Source of the DNA: Actinacidiphila rubida
GTDB taxonomy: Bacteria > Actinomycetota > Actinomycetes > Streptomycetales > Streptomycetaceae
DNA length: 64,000 bases
Assembly: GCF_900110255.1 (NCBI RefSeq)
Contig: NZ_FODD01000011.1
Span: 155,257 to 219,256 of the forward strand
Direction: 5' to 3'
Shown in pieces: positions 44,522 to 56,149 of the stretch. The notes beneath the pieces are model-generated. The model was given only the letters and a program-made list of their open reading frames with translations. It did no database searches and had not been told where the DNA came from. Position 1 is the first letter of the stretch. The number at the start of each line of letters is the position of its first letter. The position numbers were made by a program, and so were the translations under genes.

Positions 44522-46012
44522 TCAGCGGGAGTAGAGGCGCGAGACGACCTCGGGCAGCAGGCGCTCGGTGAGCGGTGCGGGCAGTGCCTGGAGCACCGCC
44601 AGCACGGGCGCCATGCGGGCCGGCAGCGCCCCGTCCGGCCCGACGCCGGCCGCCTGGAGGGCCAGGGCCGCCTCGTCCGGGGTGAGCGCGTCCGGGTCGA
44701 GCGCGGCGGCCAGTTCCAGCAGCCCCGGGTCCACGGTGGGCGGGCCCAGCTCGCGGGCGCGGTCGGTGGCGGCCGCCAGTTCCTCCAGCAGCTCGGCGAT
44801 CCGGGCCGGATCGGCGACGGCCGCGGTCACGGTCAGGTGGACGTTCGCCGGGGAACCGGCGTGCGCGGGCTGCGGCTGCAGGTACCAGCCGCGCAGCCGC
44901 ATCTCGTCGGCGACCACGAACGGGTCGACCCGCGGATCGTCGCCGGCCACCGCGACGAGCGCGGCGTCCGGCTCGCCCAGCACCGCCAGGCCGTCGATCC
45001 GGCCGATGCCGTCGGTGAGTTGACGGACCGCCAGGTGCACCCGCCGGGACAGCTCCAGGTAGCCGCCGGTGCCGATCCGCTCCAGCACCGCCCACGCCCC
45101 GGCCAGCGGGCCGGCCGGCTTGGTGCCCTGGAGCGTCGCGTTGACGACCGGGTAGCCGGGCCAGGAGGCGTGCGCGAACCAGCCGTGGCGACGCAGCTCC
45201 GCGTCGCGGAAGAGCAGCACGGAGGCGCCCTTGGGGGTGTAGCCGTACTTGTGCAGATCGACGGAGAGTGAGGTGACGCCGGGCACCGACAGGTCGAAGG
45301 GCGGCGGGGCCGGCACGTCCTCGGCCAGCCGCAGGTGTCCCAGGTACCAGCCGCCGATGCACGCGTCGACGTGGCAGAGCACGCCACGCGCGGCGGCCGC
45401 GGCGGCGATCCCGGCGACCGGGTCGACCACTCCGTGGGCGTACGACGGCGCCGAGGCCACCACCAGGGCGGTGTCCGGGGTGAGCGCGGCGGCCATGTCG
45501 GCGGCGCGCACCCGGAAGTCCGCGCCGGCGGGGACGCTGACGACCCGCAGCCCGAACAGGTGGGCGGCCTTGTGGAAGGCGGCGTGCGCGGTGTCCGGCA
45601 GAACGATCTCGGGGGCGGTCACCCCGCGGGTGCGCCGGGCGTGCTCGCGTGCGGTGAGGACGGCCAGCAGGCAGCTCTCGGTGCCGCCGCTGGTGAAGGT
45701 GCCGGCCGTCCGCGGTGTGCCGCCGAGCAGGGCCGCGGCCCGGGCCACGACCGCGTTCTCCAGCGTGACCACGCTCGGGAACGCCGTCATGTCCAGGCCG
45801 TTGACGCCGGCGACGGTCTCCTGGGCCCGGGCGGCCAGCTCGTCCAGCCCGCCGAGCCCGGCGTCGTACACGTAGGCCATCGTGCGCCCGCCGTGCACCG
45901 GCAGGTCGGTGGCGCGCAGGGCGGCCAGCGCGGCGAGGAGGTCGTCGGCGCCGGGCCCCGTGCTGGGGTCGGCCGCGCCGCGGGCGAGGGTGGTCGGGGC
46001 GTCGCGGTCCAT
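44522..46012 (-). CDS. PLP-dependent group II decarboxylase / sphingosine-1-phosphate-lyase-like enzyme
   Basis: 496 residues from the ATG at 46012; a GTG at 46045 would add 11 residues rich in Cys. Fold-type I PLP enzyme: TSGGTES (107-113) for phosphate, SAHAAFHK-type stacking His (TAHAAFHKAA, His143), HVDAC (214-218) for the PLP nitrogen, and the Schiff-base Lys in VDLHKYGYTPKG (Lys255). These segments are closer to sphingosine-1-phosphate lyase than to glutamate or aromatic decarboxylases. No N-terminal membrane helix is present, so it should be soluble. The substrate may be a phospho-sphingoid base, another amino-phosphate, or an amino acid. It lies between nusB and the EF-G2 gene. Confidence 0.85.
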   Translation of the reverse strand: MDRDAPTTLARGAADPSTGPGADDLLAALAALRATDLPVHGGRTMAYVYDAGLGGLDELAARAQETVAGVNGLDMTAFPSVVTLENAVVARAAALLGGTPRTAGTFTSGGTESCLLAVLTAREHARRTRGVTAPEIVLPDTAHAAFHKAAHLFGLRVVSVPAGADFRVRAADMAAALTPDTALVVASAPSYAHGVVDPVAGIAAAAAARGVLCHVDACIGGWYLGHLRLAEDVPAPPPFDLSVPGVTSLSVDLHKYGYTPKGASVLLFRDAELRRHGWFAHASWPGYPVVNATLQGTKPAGPLAGAWAVLERIGTGGYLELSRRVHLAVRQLTDGIGRIDGLAVLGEPDAALVAVAGDDPRVDPFVVADEMRLRGWYLQPQPAHAGSPANVHLTVTAAVADPARIAELLEELAAATDRARELGPPTVDPGLLELAAALDPDALTPDEAALALQAAGVGPDGALPARMAPVLAVLQALPAPLTERLLPEVVSRLYSR

Positions 46013-46046
46013 GCGGCGGAATCTAGGGCAGGTACACGGACACACA

Positions 46047-46092
46047 CCAGGCCCGAAGCAGAATATTGTTCACCTTCTGCTGTCGGGCCTGG
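46047..46092 (-). terminator. Terminator after nusB
   Basis: CCAGGCCCGA (46047-46056) pairs with TCGGGCCTGG (46083-46092), and GCAGAA with TTCTGC inside, with an 11-nt AT-rich loop. It lies 70-115 nt past the nusB stop. Confidence 0.65.
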
Positions 46093-46161
46093 TCACAGGG
46101 GTGGTCACCGCCGCTGCGCGGTGCGCCGTGCGGGCCGGTGCCCGGCGCTCGGGCCGGAGTC

Positions 46162-46587
46162 CTAGCGCTCGAGCGTGGGCTTGAGCTCCATCAGCCGGCC
46201 CAGCAGGCCGTTGACGAACGACGGCGACTCGTCGGTCGAGAACTCCTTGGCCAGCTGCACCGCCTCGTCGAGCACCACCGCGTCCGGGACGTCGTCCTCC
46301 CACAGGAGTTCGTAGGTGCCCAGGCGCAGCACGTTGCGGTCGACGACCGGCATCCGGTCGAGCGTCCAGCCGACCGAGTAGCCGGACAGCAGCTCGTCGA
46401 TGCGGGCGGCGTGCCCCGTGTAACCCTCCACCAGCTGGCGGGTGTAGTCGGTGACCGGCGGCTGCCGTTCGTCGGTCCGGGCGAGCCGGATCCAGTCCGC
46501 CATGACGGTGGTCGGGGACGCGCCCCGCTGCTCCGCCTCGAAGAGGATCTGGAAGGCACGCTTGCGGGCCTTGTTGCGGGCAGCCAC
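46162..46587 (-). CDS. nusB: Transcription antitermination factor NusB
   Basis: 141 residues, GTG start. It has the all-helical NusB fold: ARNKARKRAFQILFEAEQRG at the N-terminus, WTLDRMPVVDRNVLRLGTYELLW and VVLDEAVQLAKEFSTDESPSFVNGLLGRL. It binds boxA RNA with NusE(S10) for rRNA antitermination. It lies 2 nt after efp, the usual efp-nusB pair. Confidence 0.97.
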   Translation of the reverse strand: MAARNKARKRAFQILFEAEQRGASPTTVMADWIRLARTDERQPPVTDYTRQLVEGYTGHAARIDELLSGYSVGWTLDRMPVVDRNVLRLGTYELLWEDDVPDAVVLDEAVQLAKEFSTDESPSFVNGLLGRLMELKPTLER

Positions 46588-46589
46588 GG

Positions 46590-47156
46590 TTAGCTGTTCA
46601 CCCGGCCGAGGTAGTCGCCCGTGCGGGTGTCGACCTTCACCTTTTCACCCGTGGTGATGAACAGCGGCACACCGATCTCGTGGCCGGTCTCCAGGCGGGC
46701 CGGCTTGGAGCCACCGGTGGAGCGGTCGCCCTGCACACCCGGCTCGGTGTACTCGATGACCAGCTCGACGGAGGCGGGCAGCTCGATGTACAGGGGCGCG
46801 CCCTCGTACATCGCGACGACGGCCTCGAAGCCCTCCAGCAGGAAGTTGGCGGCGTCGCCGACGACCTCGGGGGTGATGGTGATCTGGTCGTACGTCTCCG
46901 TGTCCATGAACACGAAGTCGGTGCCGTCCTTGTAGGAGAACTGCATGCCGCGCTTGTCGACGTTGGCCGTCTCGACCTTCACGCCGGCGTTGAAGGTCTT
47001 GTCGACGACCTTCCCGGAGAGCACGTGCTTCAGCTTGGTGCGCACGAAGGCGGGGCCCTTGCCGGGCTTGACGTGCTGGAACTCGACGACGGTCCAGAGC
47101 TGGTCGCCGTCGAGCTTGAGCACGAGGCCGTTCTTGAGGTCGTTCGTGGTGGCCAC
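46590..47156 (-). CDS. efp: Translation elongation factor P
   Basis: 188 residues from the GTG at 47156. It has a KOW-like N-terminal domain and two OB domains ([49 protein letters not shown]). The tip loop is PGKGP (31-35) with Lys33. Actinobacterial EF-P with this palindromic loop is reported to work without Lys modification, and no modification gene is seen nearby. It relieves ribosome stalling at polyproline. It forms a unit with nusB. Confidence 0.97.
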   Translation of the reverse strand: MATTNDLKNGLVLKLDGDQLWTVVEFQHVKPGKGPAFVRTKLKHVLSGKVVDKTFNAGVKVETANVDKRGMQFSYKDGTDFVFMDTETYDQITITPEVVGDAANFLLEGFEAVVAMYEGAPLYIELPASVELVIEYTEPGVQGDRSTGGSKPARLETGHEIGVPLFITTGEKVKVDTRTGDYLGRVNS

Positions 47157-47211
47157 GGTTGCGGAATCTCCTGAGAATGCAGCGTCGGGACCAGGAAATC
47201 CGCGGCGCCCC

Positions 47212-48348
47212 TCAGAGGGCGAGCAGTTCCTTGGTCGTGATGGTGAGTAGCTCCGGTCCGCCGTCCGCCGCAGGGCGCACGACGAGGGTGTCGTCGATCC
47301 GGACCCCGCCGCGGCCCGGTAGATGGACCCCCGGCTCGACGGTGACCGGCACGCAAGCGTCCAGTTTACCCATGGCCGCAGGCGACAACTGAGGGTCCTC
47401 GTCGATTTCCAGGCCCACACCGTGGCCGGACCAGGGAGCGAGGCCGTCCGCATGGCCCGCCGCGGTGAGCGGGCGGCGTGTCGCACGGTCCACATCGCGG
47501 CAGGCCACACCCGGTACGAGGGCCTCGCGGCCGGCCCGCTGGGCGTCGAAGACCAGGTCGTACAGCTCGACCTGCCAGGCCGCGGGAGCCGTGCCGATCA
47601 CGAAGGTGCGGCCCACCTCGCAGCGGTAGCCGCGGTAGCAGGCGCCGAGGCGGACGGTGAGGAAGTCGCCCTCCTCGACGCGCCGGTCGGTCGGCACGTG
47701 GCGGGCGGTGCCCGAGTGCGGTCCGGTGCCCACCGACGTGGGGAAGGCCGGGCCGTCGGCGCCGTGGTCGACCAGCCGCCGCTCCAGCTCCAGTGCCAGG
47801 TGCCGTTCGGTGCGGCCGACCAGGATCGACTCCAGCAGCTCGCCGAGCGCCTGGTCGGCGATCTCCGCGGCGATCCGCAGCGCCGCGATCTCCTGCTCGT
47901 CCTTGACCAGGCGCAGCTGCTCGACCGCGTTCCCGAGGTCGGCGATCGGCAGGTCCTGGGCGACCGAGCGGACCGCGCGGTGGCGGGCGACCGTCAGATG
48001 GTGCTCCTCGACCGCGAGGCGCTCGGCGCGCTGCTCCCTGGCCAGGTCGGCGGCCGCGACGGCGGCGTCGCCGTCCGCCGTCGGCAGCGAGGTGGCGCGC
48101 AGGTCCTCAGGGGGGCGCTCGGCGCCGCGGTCACCGCGGTCACCCGGGTCGCCGGGGTCGTCCGGCGGCGGCCGCAGGTGGACCAGGGTGTCCTCGGGGC
48201 CGGGGCCGATGAGCAGCGCGGCACCGGGCGGCGCCGCACCGGTCAGGTACCGGACGTTCGCGGGGCGCGTCACCAGGGCAGCGTCGACACCCGTCGCCGC
48301 ACATCTCTCGCGCAGCCTGTTCCTGCGGGTCCCATGCACCTCCGCCAT
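47212..48348 (-). CDS. M24-family (Xaa-Pro aminopeptidase-like) protein with altered metal site
   Basis: 378 residues. A creatinase-type N-terminal domain ([26 protein letters not shown]) is followed by a pita-bread domain ([67 protein letters not shown]). The usual metal-ligand block, two Asp in VDFGA...GY..DxTRT, reads [19 protein letters not shown], so the first Asp is Arg and the second is Glu; the last Glu (RxED) is Asp. The His and one Glu are kept. Peptidase activity is therefore uncertain. It precedes efp by 55 nt in the same direction. Confidence 0.85.
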   Translation of the reverse strand: MAEVHGTRRNRLRERCAATGVDAALVTRPANVRYLTGAAPPGAALLIGPGPEDTLVHLRPPPDDPGDPGDRGDRGAERPPEDLRATSLPTADGDAAVAAADLAREQRAERLAVEEHHLTVARHRAVRSVAQDLPIADLGNAVEQLRLVKDEQEIAALRIAAEIADQALGELLESILVGRTERHLALELERRLVDHGADGPAFPTSVGTGPHSGTARHVPTDRRVEEGDFLTVRLGACYRGYRCEVGRTFVIGTAPAAWQVELYDLVFDAQRAGREALVPGVACRDVDRATRRPLTAAGHADGLAPWSGHGVGLEIDEDPQLSPAAMGKLDACVPVTVEPGVHLPGRGGVRIDDTLVVRPAADGGPELLTITTKELLAL

Positions 48349-48448
48349 GCGGCGAGTTTAGGTCGGCGCTGTCCGCCCCGCCCGTTTTGTGCCCGCGTCC
48401 GGGACCCCTGTCGCGGGCGCGCCGCCGCGCACCGCCGGGGGCCGGCCG

Positions 48449-49192
48449 CTACCAGGTCGGCGGGCCCTGCAGGCTGCGGGTGACGACCCGGTCGAGTGCG
48501 GCCACCGCCGAGGCGACGTCGAGCTGGGAGTTGTCGATGATCGGCAGCCCGGAGCCGTACCAGCCGGCCATCCTGCCGTGGATGCGCGCCACTTCCTCGT
48601 CGGACAGGCGGCGGTTGCCGGTGCGCTCGGCGTTGCGGGTCAGGACGACGTCCAGGCCGGGCAGCAGCACCACCGGCAGCAGGCCGGGGCCGACGTGCCG
48701 CTTCCAGCCGCCGAGCCCGACCGCGGGCCGGTCGGGGAACACCGCGTCGTCGATGATGCAGGACACCCCGTTGGCCAGGAAGTTGCGGGCGGCGAAGCCG
48801 CAGGTCCGGCGCGCCAGGCGGTACTGGGCCTCCGAGTGCTCGTTCCACCCGGCCTGCGGGTCGGCGAAGCCGCTGCGCACCCACTCCCGCACGTCGTCCA
48901 GGCTGATGTGCGCGGTCGGCGCGGATCGGAGCTCCGCCCAGTGGCGGGCGATCGTCGTCTTGCCGGCGCCCGCCGCGCCGATCAGCAGCACGGCTATCGG
49001 GCCCTGCGGCACGGGCGGCTGGACGGGGGTGGGCGCGGGCAGCGGGAAGTGGCCGGTGGTGCTGCCGTGTCCGGGCGGGGCGGTCGGCCGACCGGGCTGC
49101 GGCGCCCCGACAGCGTGCTGCATCTCGGCCCACTCCATCCGTACCGGAACCCTCGGCTGCTGACGTGACCGGCCGGGCGTGCCGTTCGACAC
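48449..49192 (-). CDS. AAA family ATPase / small-molecule-kinase-like protein
   Basis: 247 residues, GTG at 49192. The N-terminal ~60 residues are Pro/Gly/Gln-rich and likely disordered. Then come a P-loop (LLIGAAGAGKTTIARHWAEL), SLDDVREWVRSG, a Walker-B-like GVSCIIDDAVFP and an Arg-rich lid (TRNAERTGNRRLSDEEVARIHGRM). This pattern is that of zeta-toxin/polynucleotide- or nucleoside-kinase-like P-loop proteins. The substrate is unknown. It lies between aroQ and the peptidase-like gene. Confidence 0.8.
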   Translation of the reverse strand: MSNGTPGRSRQQPRVPVRMEWAEMQHAVGAPQPGRPTAPPGHGSTTGHFPLPAPTPVQPPVPQGPIAVLLIGAAGAGKTTIARHWAELRSAPTAHISLDDVREWVRSGFADPQAGWNEHSEAQYRLARRTCGFAARNFLANGVSCIIDDAVFPDRPAVGLGGWKRHVGPGLLPVVLLPGLDVVLTRNAERTGNRRLSDEEVARIHGRMAGWYGSGLPIIDNSQLDVASAVAALDRVVTRSLQGPPTW

Positions 49193-49305
49193 CGAACGGT
49201 ACCGTCCCGGACGGCCGTTGTGTGAACGACCGGGGTGTACAGCTGGTGCCCGTGGGACGTCGTTCCGGTCGGCCGGCGACCCTCCCGTCCGTGCCCGGCC
49301 CGCGA

Positions 49306-50873
<1,568 letters not shown>

Positions 50874-51407
50874 TCAGGCGTCCTTCAGTTGGAGTGCGTC
50901 GAGGACGGCGTCGGCCACGTCCTCCGGAGTGCGGTCGTCGGTGGACACCACCGCGCGCGCGACCTCCGTGTACAGCGGGCGGCGGGCGTCCATCAGCTGG
51001 CGCCAGCTCTGCCGCGGGTTGACGGCCAGCAGCGGGCGGGGGGCGTCGAGCCCGACCCGGCGCACCGCGTCGTGCAGGCCGACCTCCAGGAAGACCACCG
51101 GCAGCCCGCCGAGCAGCGCGCGGGTGCCGTCGTCCATCACGGCGCCGCCGCCGAGCGCGAGCACGCCGCGGTGCCCGGCCAGCGCGTCCCGCACGGCGGC
51201 CCGCTCGAGCTCCCGGAAGTGCGGCTCGCCCTCGTCGAAGAAGATCTCCGGGATGGGCTTGCCCGCCGTGGTCTCGATGTCGCCGTCGGTGTCCCGGTAG
51301 GCCACGCCGAGGCGGTCGGCCAGCAGGCGGCCGACGGTGGTCTTGCCCGCGCCGGGCGGGCCGACGAGGACGACGAGCGGGGGCCCGGCGGGCCCGGTGC
51401 CGGTCAC
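50874..51407 (-). CDS. aroK: Shikimate kinase
   Basis: 177 residues from the GTG at 51407. P-loop [16 protein letters not shown]; the DTDGDIE shikimate-binding Asp; [20 protein letters not shown]; the Arg-containing lid ([12 protein letters not shown]). It phosphorylates shikimate at O3. It overlaps aroC by 4 nt (GTGA). Confidence 0.96.
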   Translation of the reverse strand: MTGTGPAGPPLVVLVGPPGAGKTTVGRLLADRLGVAYRDTDGDIETTAGKPIPEIFFDEGEPHFRELERAAVRDALAGHRGVLALGGGAVMDDGTRALLGGLPVVFLEVGLHDAVRRVGLDAPRPLLAVNPRQSWRQLMDARRPLYTEVARAVVSTDDRTPEDVADAVLDALQLKDA

Positions 51408-52588
51408 CGGACGGCCAGGTTGTCGAGGAAGCCGCGCACGTTGCGCCGGGTCTCGGTGACCGAGTCGCCGCCGAACTTCTCGGCCACGGCGTCCGCGAGC
51501 ACCAGGGCGACCATGGCCTCGGCGACGATGCCGGCGGCCGGCACCGCGCACACGTCGGAGCGCTGGTGGTGGGCCTGGGCGACCTCGCCGGTGGTGACGT
51601 CGATGGTGGCCAGCGCGCGCGGCACGGTCGCGATGGGCTTCATCGCGGCCCGCACCCGCAGCAGTTCGCCGGTGCTCATGCCGCCCTCGGTGCCTCCGGA
51701 GCGGCCGGTCCTGCGGCGCACGCCCTCGGCGGTGGGCACGATCTCGTCGTGCGCCTGCGAGCCGGGCACCCGCGCGAGGTCGAAGCCGTCGCCGACCTCG
51801 ACGCCCTTGATGGCCTGGATGCCCATCAGCGCGCCGGCGAGCCGGGCGTCGAGCCGGCGGTCCCAGTGGACGTGCGAGCCGAGGCCGACGGGCACCCCGT
51901 AGGCGAGCACCTCGACGACGCCGCCGAGCGTATCGCCGTCCTTGTGGGCCTGGTCGATCTCGGCGACCATCGCCTTGCTCGCGTCGGCGTCCAGGCAGCG
52001 CACCGGGTCGGCGTCCAGCCGGGCCTCGTCACCGGGGACCGGGACGACGCCGTACGGGGCCTTGGCGCCGGCGAGTTCGACGACGTGCGAGACGATCTCG
52101 ATGCCGGCGGTCTCCTTGAGGTAGGAGCGGGCGACGGCGCCGAGCGCGACCCGGGCGGCGGTCTCGCGGGCGCTGGCCCGCTCCAGCACCGGCCGGGCCT
52201 CGTCCAGGCCGTACTTCTGCATGCCGGCGAGGTCGGCGTGGCCGGGGCGCGGGCGGGTCAGCGGCGCGTTGCGGGCCAGCCCCTCGAGGATCTCGGGGTC
52301 GACCGGGTCGGCGGCCATCACCTGCTCCCACTTGGGCCACTCGGTGTTGCCGACCATGACCGCCACCGGGCTGCCCATGCTGAGGCCGTGCCGCACGCCG
52401 CCGAGGAAGGTGACCTCGTCGCGCTCGAACTTCATGCGGGCGCCGCGCCCGTAGCCGAGGCGCCGGCGTGCGAGGGCGTCGGCGACCATCTCGGTGGTCA
52501 CCGGCACTCCGGAGGGCAGGCCCTCCAGCGTCGCCACGAGTGCGGGGCCGTGCGACTCCCCCGCCGTCAGCCAGCGCAACCTGCTCAC
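51404..52588 (-). CDS. aroC: Chorismate synthase
   Basis: 394 residues from the GTG at 52588 with GGGAG 7 nt upstream. Family signatures: [60 protein letters not shown] and the FMN-contact [18 protein letters not shown]. It makes chorismate from EPSP using reduced FMN. The 229-nt space to aroE suggests its own promoter for the aroCKBQ group. Confidence 0.97.
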   Translation of the reverse strand: MSRLRWLTAGESHGPALVATLEGLPSGVPVTTEMVADALARRRLGYGRGARMKFERDEVTFLGGVRHGLSMGSPVAVMVGNTEWPKWEQVMAADPVDPEILEGLARNAPLTRPRPGHADLAGMQKYGLDEARPVLERASARETAARVALGAVARSYLKETAGIEIVSHVVELAGAKAPYGVVPVPGDEARLDADPVRCLDADASKAMVAEIDQAHKDGDTLGGVVEVLAYGVPVGLGSHVHWDRRLDARLAGALMGIQAIKGVEVGDGFDLARVPGSQAHDEIVPTAEGVRRRTGRSGGTEGGMSTGELLRVRAAMKPIATVPRALATIDVTTGEVAQAHHQRSDVCAVPAAGIVAEAMVALVLADAVAEKFGGDSVTETRRNVRGFLDNLAVR

Positions 52589-52817
52589 CTGCGTGCTCCC
52601 TCGATTCGGCGCCCGGTGGTGCGACCCGTGTGGCGACCCGGCGCTGCGCCTCCGATCCTCCCACGATCCGCCCCGCGCACCCGACCCGGTCCGCGGTGCG
52701 GACGGTGCCGGACGCGGACGGGTGAGCGAGGGCGGTACGGGCGTGCGAACGCGCCGGCACCGGGCGGGACGCGGCGCGGGCGGTGCCGTGGGACCGGGGC
52801 GCCGTCGTCCGCTGCCG

Positions 52818-53666
52818 TCAGTGCCCGGCGAGCGCGGCCTCGCCGGCGGCGCGCATCGCCGCGAGGGGGGCCGGGGTGCGGCCGGTGTGCTGTTCGACCT
52901 GGAGGACGGCCTGGTGGACGAGCAGGTCGAGGCCGCTGACGACGGCGCCGAGGCGGGCCGACCAGGCCGCGGCGAGCGGTGTGGGCCACGGGTCGTAGAG
53001 CACGTCGAAGAGCACGCCCGGCGCGGCCGGGACGGCATCGGCGAGGTGGTCGGCGGCGCCGGCCGGCGTGGTGGCGACGACCAGCGGCTCGTCGAGCGCC
53101 TTGGCCGCGTCCGCCCAGTCGGCGATGCGCACGGCCACGCCCAGGCGCTCGCCCCACTGCCGCATCTCGACGCCCCGCTCCCGGCTGCGCACGTACGCGG
53201 TGACCTCGCCGGGGCAGATCCGGGCGAGGGCGGCCAGCGCGGAGGACGCGGTCGCGCCGGCGCCGAGCACGGCGGCCGTCGGCACCTCCTCGACGCCGCG
53301 CTCGCGCAGCGCGGCGAGCATGCCGGGGATGTCGGTGTTGTCGCCGTGCCGGCGCCCGTCGGTGGTGAACACCACGGTGTTGACCGCCTCGACCGACGCG
53401 GCGGTGGGCGTGATCTCGTCGAGCAGCGGCAGGATCGCCCGCTTGAGCGGCATGGTCAGCGACAGTCCCGCCCAGCGCGCCGGGTCCAGCCCGTCCACGA
53501 ATCCCGGCAGCGCGGCCTCGTCCACCTCGTACCGGTCGTAGCGCCAGTCCACGAGACCGAGCTCGGCGTAGGCGGCGCGGTGCAGCACCGGCGACAGCGA
53601 GTGGGCGATGGGCGACCCGAGCACGGCGGCACGGCGCGTGCCCGGGTCTCCTTCCGGAGTGCTCAC
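52818..53666 (-). CDS. aroE: Shikimate dehydrogenase
   Basis: 282 residues, GTG start. Substrate motif [36 protein letters not shown], where the catalytic Lys is expected; [11 protein letters not shown]; Rossmann [16 protein letters not shown]-terminal [14 protein letters not shown]. It reduces 3-dehydroshikimate. It lies 16 nt after mltG. Confidence 0.94.
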   Translation of the reverse strand: MSTPEGDPGTRRAAVLGSPIAHSLSPVLHRAAYAELGLVDWRYDRYEVDEAALPGFVDGLDPARWAGLSLTMPLKRAILPLLDEITPTAASVEAVNTVVFTTDGRRHGDNTDIPGMLAALRERGVEEVPTAAVLGAGATASSALAALARICPGEVTAYVRSRERGVEMRQWGERLGVAVRIADWADAAKALDEPLVVATTPAGAADHLADAVPAAPGVLFDVLYDPWPTPLAAAWSARLGAVVSGLDLLVHQAVLQVEQHTGRTPAPLAAMRAAGEAALAGH

Positions 53667-53682
53667 GAGAGGTGTCCCGCTC

Positions 53683-55575
53683 CTACTGCTTCTTGTTCCT
53701 GTTGTACTGGGCGTAGAGCTTGTCGAACTCGGCCTTCGTCTCGGTGAACTTGGTCGTCTTGTTGTCCAGCGAGATGAAGTACCACCACTTGCCGTCGTCC
53801 GGGTTCATGGCCGCCTGGAGGGCGACGAGTCCCGGGTTGCCGATCGGTCCCGGCGGCAGGCCCTTGTACTTGTACGTGTTGTACGGGTCGTCGAGGGAGT
53901 TGACCTTGCTGGTGCTGATGTCCGTGGCGCTGGTGTTCTTGATGTAGTTGTACGTCGAGTCGAACTGCAGGAGGCCCGCGGTCTCCGCGTTCCCCAGCAC
54001 CTTCCGGTTGTAGACGACCCTGGCCATCTTGCGGAAGTCGTCCTCCGTCTTGCCCTCGGCCTGCACCAGGCTGGCGACGGTGAGCAGCTGCAGCGGGCTC
54101 TTCAGTCCCTGCTTCTTCGCCTCGGCGACCATGTCGATCTTGGAGTACTGCGTGTTGGCCTGGCCGACCATCTGCCGCAGCACCGCCTCCGGCTGCATGC
54201 CCTTGGCCGCGCTGTAGCGGGACGGGAAGAGGAAGCCCTCCAGCGGGTCCTTGATGTGCGCCGCGGAGTTCGCCCACGACGGCAGGCCGAGGGTCTTCCA
54301 CTTGGCGGCGGCGGCCTTCTGGGTGCTGCCGGCCGGCAGCCCGAGCTTCTGGTCGATGAGCGCGTAGACCTGCTTGTCGCGCATGCCCTCGGGGACGATC
54401 ATCAGGCTCTGCGCCTTGGGGTCCAGCATCATCGTGACCGCGGAGGACGCCGACATCTGCTTGTGCAGCAGGTAGGTGCCGGCCTGGATGGTGCGGCCCT
54501 TGGGGTTCTTGTTGGCGGCGGCGGTGAACGCGCCGACGCTCTTGACCACGCCGGCGTCCTTGAGGAGGTTGCCCATCGCGGTCAGGCTCGACCCGTTGGG
54601 AATCGTCACCTGGACGTCCCCGGTGCCCTGGCCGGAGTAGTCCGGGGCGGGCCCGAAGTGCGACTGGTAGAAGTTGTAGCCGAAGTAGCCCGCGCCGCCG
54701 ACGCCGCCGACCAGCAGGGTCGCCACGACCAGGCAGGCGCAGCCGCTGCGGCGCTTCCTGCCCTCCTTGCCGCCCGTCTTCCCGGACCTGCGGCCGGACG
54801 AGGGCAGCAGGTCGTCGTCCTCGTCATCGTCGTCGTCGCGGCCGGCGAAGAACGCGTGCTCGCGCGGGTCGGCGTCGTCGTCGCCCCACTCGCCGGTCTT
54901 CTCCGGCGCGGTGCGCAGCGGACGGGTGCCGGGCTCCGCGGGGCCGCCGGGCTGCCGCAGGCCCTGCGGGCCGGCGCCGCCCTGACCGGGCTGCCCGCCC
55001 TGGCCGGGCTGGCCCATCGCCCCGGGCATGCCGCCCTGGCCAGGCTGGCCCGGCTGACCCGGAGCCATGCCGGGCATGCCCTGCTGGGGCTGGCCGCGGA
55101 ACTGCGGCTGCTGCGGCGGCGGGTAGCCGTTCTGACCGTAGAAGTCGGGCTGCTGCCGGCCACCGCCGTACGGGTCCTGTGACTGCTGCCCGCCGTAGGG
55201 ATCCTGGTGCCCGTACGCGCCGGTGGAGTAGGACCCGGTGTCGTACGGGTCGTAGCCGGACTGGCCGTACGACTGCTGGGGTTGCTGGGGTTGCTGCGGT
55301 GCCGCGGGCCGCTGCTGGTACTGCTGCTGGGAGTACTGGTCCTGGGAGTACTGCTGCTGCTGGGAGTACTGGTCCTGGGAGTACTGATCCTGGGGGTAGC
55401 CCTGCTGGGGGTACTGCACCTGCTGCTGCCCCGTGGCATAGGGATCCTGCCAGCCGCCCTGCTGAGGGTGGTGCTGCTGTTGCTGGTACCCCTGGCCCTG
55501 GTCGTACACATCGCCGAAGAGCGGGTCCTCGGGATGCCACGCTTCCGAGCCGGAGCCCCGGCCATAGTCAGTCAT
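53683..55575 (-). CDS. mltG: Endolytic murein transglycosylase MltG
   Basis: 630 residues. The N-terminal ~260 are a cytoplasmic low-complexity tail made of Tyr/Gln/Ser-Asp repeats (SQDQYSQQQ units), Pro/Gly/Gln stretches and an acidic D/E run. A basic stop-transfer and one membrane helix follow (CACLVVATLLVGGVGGAGYFGYNFY). The extracellular YceG domain has LEGFLFPSRYSA, the catalytic Glu in SLVQAEGKTEDDF, VVYNR and the C-terminal PIGNPGLVALQAAMNP. It cuts nascent glycan strands during elongation. The disordered tail is much longer than in E. coli MltG. Confidence 0.94.
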   Translation of the reverse strand: MTDYGRGSGSEAWHPEDPLFGDVYDQGQGYQQQQHHPQQGGWQDPYATGQQQVQYPQQGYPQDQYSQDQYSQQQQYSQDQYSQQQYQQRPAAPQQPQQPQQSYGQSGYDPYDTGSYSTGAYGHQDPYGGQQSQDPYGGGRQQPDFYGQNGYPPPQQPQFRGQPQQGMPGMAPGQPGQPGQGGMPGAMGQPGQGGQPGQGGAGPQGLRQPGGPAEPGTRPLRTAPEKTGEWGDDDADPREHAFFAGRDDDDDEDDDLLPSSGRRSGKTGGKEGRKRRSGCACLVVATLLVGGVGGAGYFGYNFYQSHFGPAPDYSGQGTGDVQVTIPNGSSLTAMGNLLKDAGVVKSVGAFTAAANKNPKGRTIQAGTYLLHKQMSASSAVTMMLDPKAQSLMIVPEGMRDKQVYALIDQKLGLPAGSTQKAAAAKWKTLGLPSWANSAAHIKDPLEGFLFPSRYSAAKGMQPEAVLRQMVGQANTQYSKIDMVAEAKKQGLKSPLQLLTVASLVQAEGKTEDDFRKMARVVYNRKVLGNAETAGLLQFDSTYNYIKNTSATDISTSKVNSLDDPYNTYKYKGLPPGPIGNPGLVALQAAMNPDDGKWWYFISLDNKTTKFTETKAEFDKLYAQYNRNKKQ

Positions 55576-55677
55576 CGGTCCCCTTGGTACGCGGCCGGCA
55601 ACGGGCCTGCCGACCTTGCGAAACGGGCGGCGCCAAGGAGGCGCCGCCGTACCGCGCGGAACGTTACCGTACCGCGA

Positions 55678-56142
55678 TCAGATGACTGTTTCGACGCTCT
55701 CTCCGGGCGCTTTTCCCGACACCCGTTCGGTCTCCAGGGCGCTCTGCAGAATGATGACGGCCGCTGCCTGATCGACTACGGAGCGTCCCTTTTTCGCGTT
55801 GACTCCCGACGCACGGAGTCCCTGGGCCGCGGTGACCGTCGTCATCCGCTCGTCCACCAGCCGGACGCCGACCGGGGCGATGACTTTCGCCACACTCTGC
55901 GCGAAGCCGCGGGCCTTGGCCGCCGCCGGGCCCTCGGTCCCCTTCAGGGACCTGGGCAGCCCGACGACGACCTCGATCGGCTCGTACTCGGCCACGATCG
56001 CCGCGATGCGCCGCAGGGCGGCCGGGACGTCACGCCCCGGCACGGTCTCCACGGGAGTGGCGAGGATCCCGTCGGGGTCGCACGACGCGACCCCGATCCG
56101 GGCCTCCCCCACGTCGAGGGCGATCCGCCGGCCCCTTCTCAT
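55678..56142 (-). CDS. ruvX: RuvX/YqgF Holliday-junction-resolvase-like RNase
   Basis: 154 residues from the ATG at 56142. RNase H fold: IALDVGEARIGVASCDPDG with the catalytic Asp, VVVGLPRSLKGTEGPAA, LVDERMTTVTA and VDQAAAVIILQSALE. In bacteria it acts in pre-16S rRNA processing and possibly recombination. It lies 7 nt after alaS, the usual alaS-ruvX-mltG order. Confidence 0.95.
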   Translation of the reverse strand: MRRGRRIALDVGEARIGVASCDPDGILATPVETVPGRDVPAALRRIAAIVAEYEPIEVVVGLPRSLKGTEGPAAAKARGFAQSVAKVIAPVGVRLVDERMTTVTAAQGLRASGVNAKKGRSVVDQAAAVIILQSALETERVSGKAPGESVETVI

Positions 56143-56149
56143 GGCGTCC

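Noticed and set aside
54800..55575. A separate Gln-rich gene upstream of mltG
   Set aside because: The repeat-rich segment is in frame with and continuous to the mltG membrane helix, with the only good start at 55575.
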